A stretch of DNA of 64,000 nucleotides from Platynereis dumerilii (lineage: Eukaryota > Annelida > Polychaeta > Phyllodocida > Nereididae), in contig JAPTHN010000001.1 of NCBI GenBank assembly GCA_026936325.1, positions 100,703,859 through 100,767,858 on the forward strand. Direction: 5' to 3'. The position numbers were made by a program, and so were the translations under genes. The notes below the pieces were generated by a model. That model was not told the origin of the DNA. It made no database searches and saw nothing but the letters and a program-made list of their open reading frames with translations. Positions 13,411-23,656 of the stretch are shown here, in pieces; position 1 is the first letter of the stretch; every line of letters begins with the position of its first letter.

Positions 13411-14330
13411 TCAGGGTGCTCTAGCACTGCGTGGACCCATTTGAAATACAGCCTGCGACCAATGCATCTAAATCTGCTTTGCATAACCCCAACCCTCTTC
13501 TCATCTCGCGGGATTCCTCTTTTGATCACCTGGAATCCAGAAAATAACGACCCCTCGATCCAAATAAGGATGTGTGTCTGTTGCATTCTGGGTGGGGTGG
13601 GAGGGGTTAAAGCAATTCCCCTACAAACCCTATTGTCTCTGCCAATGGAGATGGGACATGCAGACCAGCAAGCTGCAGTTTAAACAATGATCTGGGCTGC
13701 TTTGTGTGAAGAGAGCACTTGAATTGCATGAAGTGACATCTGCAGTTAGCCCACCACAAATGCAGGGGAATGAATTGGCTGCAACGTGAAACAGGCAATC
13801 AGGGCACCCGAAACACACCCCACCCTTATCAGCATAACATACGTCCTTTTGATGGGTCCTTGTCTAAACCAGATTCGACCAACTGGTTTATCTTGCATTC
13901 TTTACAGCTTATTGATGATGACAAACAACACAATTATAGCGCCAGCAAAACTGGAATCCGCCATTTGAAATTCATCCTGCTGACCTTTACTTATCGTTAC
14001 AGCTAGTCCATTTGCTAACGCATGTTTGCATTTGGAAGTGTCCTACTTCTTCTCCTCTCCTCCATTTGAGAACTTGCTCTCTATCCTGCCTGGTCTATAC
14101 TCTAATGTTCTCTCCTGTTCTATTCTCTTTTGGATGCCGTTTTCCACCCTGTTCTATCTTCTCTTTTGTAAGGTCATAATTTCATGGTCCCTTCTCACTT
14201 TTCCCTTCCTCTCTTTTTCATTCTTCTTCTCCCTTCTACTCTCTTCTCTCTTCTTTAAATACTCTTCTTCCTTCAATATTCTTCTCTCTTCTTGGTTGCA
14301 GGCTCGTTAAATAAAACATCACTCAATCAC

Positions 14331-14430
14331 TTCTCTCTTCTTCTCTCTTCTTCTCTCTTCTTCTCTCTTCTTCTCTTTTCTTCTCTTTTCTTCTCTTTTC
14401 TTCTCTTTTCTTCTCTTTTCTTCTCTTCTT
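14331..14430. repeat. 10-bp minisatellite TTCTCTYTTC
   Basis: Four units of TTCTCTCTTC are followed by five units of TTCTCTTTTC and a decayed tenth. The clean switch from one variant to the other in mid-array suggests separate expansion of two sub-blocks. It sits in a wider pyrimidine-rich stretch (14040-14450). Confidence 0.9.
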
Positions 14431-14609
14431 TTTATTCCAATCTTTCTTCTTCGCATCTCTCCTGGTTTACAATGGATTATTTCTCTCGTCTTGTCTTGTT
14501 TTGTCTACCAATTGTTCTGCAAAACGCAGTCTGTAACAGTAGGCCTATATATTAATTGCTAATAAGCAAAAAGACTAAATTTAAGCGAACAGCAGGGCTC
14601 TTCAATGCC

Positions 14610-14671
14610 ACATCTATGGCCAGTTCTGTTACAGTTGCGGTTCACAAAATAAAGCATTTGACGAACGCAGC
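14610..14671 (+). repeat. Short dispersed repeat, copy 1
   Basis: About 60 bases resemble 16887-16948. The core CTGTTACAGTTGCGGTTCAC is identical in both, and similarity continues on each side (CACATNTATGG upstream, GACGCAG-like downstream). The nature of the repeat is unknown; no TIR or tail was found. Confidence 0.6.
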
Positions 14672-16383
14672 TCTTACTCTTTATAAGCAGAATGAAAGTT
14701 TGAAATTATGTGTAATATGAACTTCTCTTCTCTTCTTTTGTTTTGTCTTCTCTTCTCTTCTCTTCTCTTCAAGTGGGTCGAGTTGGACATCTTCTTTCTT
14801 TTTCTATTCCTCCCTCCCCTTTTAAAAGTTCCACCCTCTTGCGACTTGCTCTGCTCTTCTTCTGAGGGCAAAAATGGTCAGAAAAGGCAGTTTCAAAGTA
14901 AGAGCTTGCGAATCGGTTACTTTTTAAGGTTCTCAATCACTAGAGATGACTGTTAAACAAAGACTGTGAGGAGGTGCCACCGCCTAATGACTCTGAGGGC
15001 TTAGTTAGCGTTACAGAAAGATATGCCCGTGGTCTGTGGAGGTCTGGCTGCAGGACAACAGGGGAGAGATTAAGCGGTTCTGTGTGGCCCTTTGTGGAAT
15101 ACATTAAGCACAGCAGGGGAGGAGGGCTCCTGGGAAGGGGCCACCAATGGGCCCCAAGAGCACACACCAATTCCTCCAGCACCTGGTTAAGAAAAACTAA
15201 ACAAAGTTGAGCAAACATGAAGTAAAACAGACTCCTAGTAGAGTTCCCACAGCAGTGTTGAGTATTTTGGCCAGCTTGGTGAGGAGAAGGTTCAGTCGCC
15301 ATCATCAGGTCCCACAGCCGGACATCTGAGAAGGACCATGAGTGATTTATGTCGTTTTTAGGCCGTTGCCATGGTGACTCATCTTTGTTTTCAAGCACAC
15401 CCATGAGTGGTCCCATAATGATGGTGTGTGGCAAACACGGGCTGGAGAGGGCGACTCCAAGAAACAATTATGATGTCTGTGAAGGGGCAAGGAGAAACCT
15501 ACAGCAGTTGGCAGGGCAGCTCATATGTCCCATCAGGATGTCCCGTACAGGTCCCAGAGGGGAGCAACCCAGAGAATGCAGGTCTCGTTTAGGTTGTGTT
15601 GGTAGACCATGCCAAACCAAACTGCTGAACCCTTGAATGCAGACCACAGCATCATCATCCTCAGCAGCAGCAACATGTGATTCATGTGTTGGGGATGGCA
15701 TTGACCCAGTTTTTTGGCTGCCGGAGAATGCTGCATGTGGCCAGGTGTTGTCTGCCGTCGAGTAATGTTGCATTAGTCATGTGGACAGGGTGGCGCCAAT
15801 CCCAACAGCTCACCTGTCACTATTGACTAATCACCAATCTGAGTTCAATGATCCCTCCCTCAAATCACGCTTTCATGCTCCCTCCCAGCTATCTGGGGCT
15901 GACATTGGGCCAACTCTTTTTTCGCTGCCTGTATAACAGGTCCATTAAGCAGACTGCACGACATGTATTTCATTTCAAATGCTAGTCTAATTGACTGTTT
16001 TAATCCACACTTTCCCCAGCTGTGTATATTGTGGTCTTTAATACGGATTTAAGTAGAATGGGGGCCATTTATAAATTTCCTGAGCTCGCGGTAGTTCTTT
16101 GGTTACACCTAGAGGGCAGCATCATCTAGAGATTGTAGCAAATCGCATGTTACCACAGGAGGGGGGGGGGGTATGGAGTACATTGCTCATGGCAGAATGT
16201 ATCTGTGTTTTCTAATGGCGCATTGTCCGTAGTGACAATGGTAACAAACTCCATTCTGATCGTGGCCTCCGAATTCTGACTAATTTGAATGACTCATACA
16301 CTCATAGATATGCTTAGAAGCTATGAGTCAACTTGTTTTCTTGTGAGGATAATCTGTTCTGTCCAGTAAACAACTCCGAAGAG

Positions 16384-16572
16384 CACTCTAAAAAATGTCG
16401 GGACAAAATTGGTTTTTTAGATTCAAAATGGTTTTTTGAAAAACCAAATTTCAATGCAAAACCAAAATGGATTTTTAAAAAAATCCATTTTGGTTTTTCG
16501 CATTGAAATTTGGTTTTTCAAAAAACCATTTTGAATCTAAAAAACCAATTTTGTCTGAAATTTTTTAGAGTG
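16384..16572 (+). mobile_element. Fold-back MITE, copy 4
   Basis: A 189-bp palindrome starts with CACTCTAAAAAATGTCGGGA and matches copy 3 almost base for base. Flanking dinucleotides are AG on both sides, not TA. It has no coding capacity. The near-identity of copies 3 and 4 suggests recent transposition. Confidence 0.92.
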
Positions 16573-18069
16573 AGCCCTCGACTGACTTACATGAGTGGGG
16601 CTAAATTAGCTGACTCAAACATTTCACCAAGGGCGACAGTTTGACAAACATACTCATTACCCAACCCGCTGCCCTTGACGGCAAATCAGCTTGAATCTGG
16701 CCAATGGGACAGCAAGGCATAATGTGTTTCTATCCAAGCCAGAATTAGCCAGATATTCTTGTGCAATAAAATACTGATGGTTTAATTATTGTTTTCATGT
16801 ATTACAATTGAATGCAAAAGACTCCCTTTACTACTACACATTGACGCAGCCTGTCAGATAAATGACTTCAGCAACAGTACAACATCACATGTATGGACCG
16901 TCCTGTTACAGTTGCGGTTCACAACACAAGCTATTTCGTCGACGCAGTGTGAAATTGATCCGTCTGGAAGTTTTTAACTGATGGGCTAACATTTTTCTGT
17001 TGTTTTTTAAAATTATCCTTTTTTTAAATATATATAGCATTCACCAGATATAAAAATATCATCGAGTGACATCAAGTTGAAATATGTTGCATCTGCGATT
17101 CTATAATCTATACATGTGACGCACACAATAAAAACAGCAAATTTTATATGATTATTAAAGTCAAACAAAACAATAATAATCATTGTACAAACTTGTAAAG
17201 TTGGTTGCATATTTAGGACTTATTAAATCAGAAGTATTGGTATGTATGAATTATTGAGGTCGATCATAAGGTCATTAACCAGACTAAACCAATTGCGTGA
17301 TGACGAAATATCTGAATTGCTAAACGATTACCCGCATGATTAAGCAGATCCAATTAAGGTATTTAAGGAGTATGTATTATGCAACAAACAATTAACTGAA
17401 TTAAGTCTAGACCTGTGTTATTCAGTAGATTTAATTTTGAAACTTGATAACTTTCTATCTTAACGATTTGATGTGTTTTACTCTCTCTTTTGCTATTTCT
17501 GTTTTTTTTTCCTCATAGTTTTTTTTTATGCGGGAAAATCAATCACATGATAATAAACATCACAACCCAGTGGTTTCTTTTATTGTTCTCCATCCTTTTA
17601 AGCCAACTTAGGATCATAAAAGAAGAAATGGGCAAAAGAAGGGAAGAAAAATAAAAGAGCAGAGATTTACTATTGAAAAAGTACATGTACATAAACAACA
17701 TTTATCTGAGCTATGCCCCCTGGCCCGTGTCTGAGGAAGATAAAATTAGAGAAATAGTGGAGAAAAATGCTGGTCACATAGCGATGATATAAAATGACAG
17801 GGTTCAAGGCCGTTGCCTAAGAGATGCCTGTCAGCTCCACCATCAACAGCATCAATCAGTAGATCGATAAATGATTGACAGATTCCACTGATATGGCTAA
17901 ATCTCGTGATTCTTGCCCCCTTTCAACATTTAGCTTGGATAGGGACTCCGTAACTTTATTTAGAAACAAGAAGCATACATTTAACTGTTATAACCTTTTT
18001 ATAAAAGTCAACATAGTCCCTTGATGTGATTTTTATGCAACCTAATGCAGATTTCAGCTCCTGAAACAC
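16573..18069. other. Intergenic spacer
   Basis: No gene recognised. The second copy of a short dispersed repeat is at 16887-16948. The rest is A+T-rich unique sequence. Confidence 0.5.
16887..16948 (+). repeat. Short dispersed repeat, copy 2
   Basis: This is the partner of 14610-14671, in the same orientation and 2.28 kb away. It shares the 20-base core CTGTTACAGTTGCGGTTCAC and imperfect flanks. Confidence 0.6.
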
Positions 18070-18073
18070 TTAA

Positions 18074-19360
18074 GACAGGCTTCAAGATCTTGGTCAGGAG
18101 TTACTGCCACAAGTGTGAAAAAATTCTTGATGCCACAGCAACGTATCAGAGATTCTAAAATATATTCTATCTTGTGTAAAAAATTGTGCTCTTTCTGATG
18201 GTGACCTTTTTAAGTGTCTTCATGATGATTCGGAGTCGCTATCTTGTCATTTACATGAAAAAACGTGCGAAAAATGCTAATTTTTGGTGACAAAATTTTC
18301 AGACATCAGAGTTCAACTGTCTCTTTCTTGAAATATGTCAAAGATTCATGATAACTGAAGGTACCATGACATTCTCTATTGTCCAAAGTTTGAAATTTTA
18401 CCAAGCTTTAATAATTTGCACCAATGTATGCTGCTCTGTGACCAGAATATGGGTATGAAGTCAAGTGACAAAAGTAAAAACAATTTATAAAAATGGCATG
18501 AGGTTCCTATTTCATTTAATTTTTTTAACGTCATCTGAGATACTTATTGATATGAATTACACATCAAAGTGTTCAGAAGGACCAGACGAACACAATAGAT
18601 TACATAAAAATGTCCTTGCTTTGCATATTTAGGATCACAGACCCAAAACATGAAACTGATGCTTTTTACTTTAACATGTGTGAAAAAATTATGCCATTTT
18701 TCTAAATAACTTGCATTTCGTCAATTTCTGTTATACAGATCTGAAAGTCGAACTCGTTATGCCCAGATAGTTATATTAAAACGAGTTTGTGTTAGTTTTT
18801 CGATATCTGCCAAAATGAAAAAATGCAAGTTATTTAGAATTTTATTTTTGAAAATAGCAATTTCTTGGTTCGAGTTAAACTTATCGAAAATATAGGTTGT
18901 TGGTACTCAAATTGAAGCTTATTTTCCGCTGAGAATGATGGTATAAAAATTATGTGTGTATATTGAAAATTAAGCGAAATATAAAAAACCGCGACTTAGA
19001 GCCAAAAAATTGTTTTTCATCTCAAGGAATTATTCATACCCATGTGGTCATCGTAGTTTTTGATGGACCATCTTAGAATTCAAGGATATTTATAAGTGGT
19101 ATTAGAGAAGCTTTATTACTGAAGCCATTGACCACCAGAAATTTATAATATTTTGGGGTATACATCTGACACGCCCCACTGAGGGGGGGTTACAATTAAG
19201 GGTGTAACTTCCAAAATGAAAGAGTGGGTGCATTTTTCTCTTCAAATTTGGATTCCTGACAAATTTTTGCATAAGATAGGCTGAAATTAAAATACATTTT
19301 GTGTAATTTGGAAAGTGGTGAGTTTGGCAGTAATTCCTGACCAAGATCTTAAAGCCTGTC
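18074..19360. mobile_element. TTAA-flanked nonautonomous DNA transposon
   Basis: Inverted ends of about 36 bp match with only two differences. Each starts GACAGGCTTYAAGATCTTGG. They are bounded by TTAA on both sides (18070-18073 and 19361-19364). TTAA duplication with such ends is typical of piggyBac and Kolobok superfamilies. The 1287-bp interior has no transposase-like frame, so this is a deletion derivative or MITE. An internal inverted pair (near 18700-18730 and 18815-18845, around the word AACTTGCATTT) adds a second hairpin. Confidence 0.8.
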
Positions 19361-19364
19361 TTAA

Positions 19365-20654
19365 TAGTTTGAATAACCAATAGCCAAGCACGAATGAGAT
19401 GAGAGGCTCCTATTAAAGTCCAAACTGCCTCTGATCTTCGCATAGAGCTATACTTTTGTCACACCTGCGGCCATTTTCCATTCATTTTCCATGTTTCATT
19501 GTCTATAGAGTTAATATAGTGACACTTATCAGAATACATTTCGAGAAATAGGTATGGGCCATGGGCTACAACGAATGGTATTTAAAAAGCACAGTTCAAA
19601 TCTGGTTCTTTGGGACTGGTCCGACTGGAAGAAGATGCATTCGGTTGCAAGCCAAGAAACAAAAAGGGCAGTGGTAGGACATGTGCGCAGGATGCTTCTG
19701 TGGAAGGTGCTGGTATGAGGCAGGGGTGGGTCAGTGGCCGATTAGGACTGGGTCTGGCAGGGCAGGCAGGAGGCAGGGTGGAGGGGGCTTTGGCTGCTTG
19801 TTGCGTCTTAATGAAGCAGGGCAGACGAATCTTATTCCAAATGACCAGCATGCCTGTTACGTATGCTCCTCAGTCCCTTTCCTAATGTGAGCTACAGCCC
19901 GCAATTAATGGCAGGCCCGTCGGGCACCTGGAGGCCCTACCAGTGGCCCGAATGCTAGCAGTCAGCCCTCACTGATGAATGAACGCCGGCCTTTCCCACA
20001 TACACAATCATATGTGTGCCATCTTGGAATACTGATTGTCCTCTCCGAAAAAAAAACTACTTGTTGAGGCAGTGGGCATTGTCTGTTAGCATTTCCTAGC
20101 CTGCCTGTCATTTGTATACAGTTAGGCCATCCCCTCATGCCCCATCCTCTCAGGCCTGGCAGGCTAGCTGGCTTTTACGGCACCTTTCAGCATTAAGCGT
20201 CAACAGTGGACAGGTGATGTGCCATGGACCCACCTGACTGGAATGCTCAAGTAGCAATATATGGCCCCACAAAGTTCAAAGGCAGCTCCCTGCAAATAAT
20301 TCCTGATACACCATCTACTGTCTCCATTTCTCTCAGGCAATTGTTGTCAGCCCTGTCCTATCATTCTCCATTCCTTGGGGTTAACGATAGCACAGTGTTT
20401 GGCCATAATTGCCCCACTCCAAGATGCTTCCATCACCCTCCCTGGCTCCCAGACCAAGAATGCCTGAAACATCCATGCCCAAGAGTCAGATCAACATTGC
20501 CAATTTTTTTCTTTTATAAGCATAGTGTAAAAGTTGTACTGCTCTTCAAAATATATTTAACCATTTCTCGGCAACTTCTACAAAGCCAAATGCTTCTCCT
20601 AAACTATACTAAACTACCACTTCTACTTTACTAATATCACTATACACTACTACG

Positions 20655-20685
<31 letters not shown>

Positions 20686-20715
20686 CTTCTTCTTCTTCTT
20701 CTTCTTCTTCTTCTT

Positions 20716-20746
<31 letters not shown>

Positions 20747-21399
20747 GAACTGCTCATCCTTCCTTTCTTCATCTTTCTCTTGTTTTCATCCTTAATGCTC
20801 TTCCTGACATCTCTTCTTTTCAGTTTACTTTTTCTTTTTCCAACTTGGCATCTTCTAAGTTCTTCTTTGGTCAACTTAAACTTTAAGTTAAGGAGAATTT
20901 AAGTGTTGCAAATGCCCTTAACTTGGAGGACGTGCACTGCTTGTCTTGTTGGCCCCTGGTGGACCCATGAGGAACACCTCTCTGGCAATGAGCCTGAATG
21001 AGGCAAACTCGGGATCCACTTGAGGCCATTAGGAGCGTTGTACGACTTCATCAAATTTGCCCGACCCAAGTCATTTGGCCAATCCGCACAGCCTCTGCCC
21101 AATTACGCAGCTAAGGCAGAGCAAATCACATTATGCAAATAAGACACTAAGATTTATTGCATAAGCAGAGAGAGTGACCTCCTCCTCTGAACTTTGGCCA
21201 GTTAGTATTCTTTACAAATATGGCCCATCGTGCCTGCCTTTTGTAGAGGAAATTCACTTTCAAACCCCCACAAAAAAATCAGAGTTGATAGAATCAACGA
21301 TACTCTAGGAATCAGAGAAAGAAGGAAACTCGGTGATTTGTTCAAGGTAACGGTGTGCAAATTGAATGAGCAGGTGCGGCCCATTCTGGCAACTCGCAA
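19365..21399. other. Intergenic spacer
   Basis: No gene recognised. It contains G+C-richer unique blocks at about 19610-19850, 19880-20000 and 20900-21110, and a perfect trinucleotide array at 20656-20745. The lysine-rich open frame across that array is an artefact of the repeat. Confidence 0.5.
20656..20745. repeat. (CTT)30 microsatellite
   Basis: Thirty uninterrupted CTT units. Purity over 90 bases suggests a young, probably polymorphic locus. Confidence 0.97.
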
Positions 21400-23034
21400 A
21401 TGATATGTACCGAGATCACATCAGACTCTCATGGCCACACAAGTTTTACCAACGCAGCTTATACATTCTGAAGTTGGACATACGGTGCTGTGTAAGACAA
21501 ACCTGTTGGAACTCGTAATTGGCATTAGCTTCCCTTACAGAGAAAAATTTAACTTCAGTTGCTCCACGATGCAATGTGTTCACAAACAGTCCAGCCTCCA
21601 AGCCATTAAAACTACTTAACTTAGTAGGGGAGAATGGGACACAGTGAGCCACTTTTTTAAATTTTCAAGTCTAACAAAATGCTGACAGTTAACAGAAGAA
21701 CCAGTTCAGGGCTATTTTATAGATGATTGAGACACATTATCCAGTAGTTAGTAGTTTCAGGTTCCGAACTCTTACAGGTTTGGTGTTACATTATGGTAAA
21801 TCCATGCCAGTCATTTGTCTTACTACGCTTCACCTGTGGGGCACCATGAGACGGGGGCGGGGCAGTGGGCACAGTGAGACAGAGGGCCTACTACCACAAC
21901 TGCAGGCCTGCTGAATTGTTTAATTAATGTGAAATCTACTGAGCTCCGGTAAAAGCAACTTGCAATGTGAGGTTTTAGTTCCTTTTTTGAGCAAGTGCCA
22001 CACTTCATGGAACAGGACATGAACGAAATTATATTTAACCTGCCGCACCTGTTATTAATGACTAATCAAAATTTTTCTTCGATGCTTCTCTTTTGATATA
22101 ACTCACTATAGTCACTAAATGTAGAGGTTGATGGGAGGCATTAGAAATTCAACTGTGAATTTTGAGCTATAAATAACCTCCAAGACGTTTCTGTTGTATA
22201 TTGTGAGTCGCACTGTGTCTGCAAAATGACTCAGTGTGCCCCATACATCTTTCTTTATTAAATTTTATAATCGTCTGGAAATCATGCCTGAATCGGGGAT
22301 TATCTGCTCACAAAATACCATGGTTTGAATCCCTGGTGATTGATTTGCATTATATGTTCTGGAACTATTGCAAAAGTCATTCGGCAAAATTGTTTATTTT
22401 TCAAGGCCAAAACCAAAATCTTGAAATTTCACGCACCCTATGCTGTGAAAGTATTCGGATCCTTAAAGGACAATCTTTTGGTTACTTAATATTGTACATA
22501 ACATAAATGAGCGTAGTTGTGTAAATTTTGTCTCATTGTGCCGTTAACTACCAGGCGTGAATGTTCCATACTGTGAAAACCTTACTCATCCGAAAAAGTG
22601 TCTAAATATTTCAGTTTTGTCCAATGATATGCACTATTTTGGCAGAAGAGTTCATTACTGGCCACAAAAAGCTAAAATCGAATCATTGACCTGAGGATAA
22701 TGACCACCTGATGACATTTTTTACTTTGAGACTAACTGGATGGCAAGGCAATGCAAGTGAAATTCCTGAAGGTACTTTAGTTAGCTTTTGGCATAAGAAC
22801 ATTGTAAATTTCATTTTTTTAAATATTTTTTTTTACCAGGGCAAATCCTATTTCTGAACTGCATTGCTTCATGCAACCAAAGTTGACTTTTCTCTGTAAG
22901 GGAATCTGATGCCAATTACAAATTCCAACAGGTTTGTCATGCACAGGCTCTATGTCCATGCTTCAGAATCTTTAAGCTGTGTTGGTAAAACTTGTGTCGC
23001 CATGTGATTCTGATGTGATCTCGGTACTTATCAT
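21400..23034. mobile_element. DNA element with ~190-bp imperfect inverted arms
   Basis: The left arm (21400 to about 21590) and the right arm (about 22853 to 23034) are inverted copies. Both outer ends read ATGATA, one to two bases, then GTACCGAGATCACATC; shared inner words include ACAAGTTTTACCAAC, ACAAACCTGTTGGAA and CCCTTACAGAGAAAA. Identity is roughly 80 percent by eye. The 1.26-kb interior has no recognisable transposase and seems to hold a second element beginning at 21627. No target duplication could be fixed, so the superfamily is left open; long arms are common in Mutator-like and fold-back elements. Confidence 0.7.
21627..22545. mobile_element. TAGGGGA-type repeat rich in GGGCACAGTGAGAC words (boundaries uncertain)
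   Basis: It starts at TA-GGGGAGAATGGGACAC. The body repeats the theme GGGNCACAGTGAGNC on the plus strand (21636, 21840, 21868) and in complement (about 22231 and 22533). The same kind of left end occurs at 25475, 52070 and 59736, and the last of these has a proven TA-flanked right end. The right end here is not clear. It lies inside the long-arm element and so would be a later insertion. Confidence 0.4.
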
Positions 23035-23319
23035 CTTCATGGGATGTTATTGCATGGCAGCATTTGAGCTTGTTAAGAGGTGAAGGGTCTTCGAGAGCAG
23101 GGCAGGCCAAAAGCAGTAAAAAAAAGAAGAGTAAGAAGAACAGTAAATAGCTGTGAAGTAATTGAAAGGCTTACGGGCATCCCTTTCCGATCTCACTTTC
23201 CTAGTTCATAACTGGGCAAATATACGCCATTGTTTGATAACGTATTGTATCATTTAGTTATCTTGATGATTCTGTTATTCTTAAACATGTGCAGAATGAA
23301 ATATAATGTACCTTACATA

Positions 23320-23654
23320 CACTCCTGCTCATAAATATGGAATACTTTTTTGGAAAAAAAGTGTTAAATAAAAGTAAATTTCAGAGTATGAATGCAAGCA
23401 AGGTCCAGAATTTTTGATTTTTGTTTGAATGCAATTCCTAAAAAAAACCCCTGAATCTCCATACTTCATGCTTTTTCCTGGGTTTAACGCTGCAGCACGG
23501 GTTTCAAACCGGAGCATGATCTTCCCTTTAGCAGTCATTGGAAGTAGTTACGATAGAATCAGACCATCATGTGCTCCAGCAGAAGTTGCTAAAGTTAACA
23601 ATTTCAATGTAAAATGTTTAATGTTGAAGTATTCCATATTTATGAGCAACGGTG
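23320..23654. mobile_element. TA-flanked MITE (Tc1/mariner-like)
   Basis: Inverted ends of 26 bases start CACTCCTGCTCATAAATATG on the left and CACCGTTGCTCATAAATATG on the right (as read inward), with four differences at the outer edge. TA is present directly outside both. The length of 335 bp and absence of a transposase frame mark a nonautonomous copy. TA duplication and CA-starting ends suit Tc1/mariner. Confidence 0.8.
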
Positions 23655-23656
23655 TA

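Larger units (their letters stand above)
10266..16383. other. Intergenic spacer with simple repeats and G+C-rich blocks
   Basis: No gene recognised. Contents include a CT-rich tract near 10670-10730, a C run with CTCTC at 10508-10535, G-rich and C-rich short blocks at 11885-12005, a promoter-like cluster near 13370-13410, a long CT-rich tract at 14040-14450 containing a precise 10-bp repeat, TTCTC repeats at 14724-14770, and G+C-richer unique blocks near 11290-11800 and 14970-15720. Minus-strand frames of 100-175 codons in the last block have no recognisable domain and are probably chance frames in G+C-rich DNA. Confidence 0.5.

Noticed and set aside
14940-15467. 175-codon minus-strand open frame
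   Set aside because: Lies in a G+C-rich block where long chance frames are expected; an overlapping plus-strand frame is equally open and neither shows a domain.
20650-20874. Lysine-rich 74-residue frame
   Set aside because: It is the (CTT)30 microsatellite read on the minus strand.
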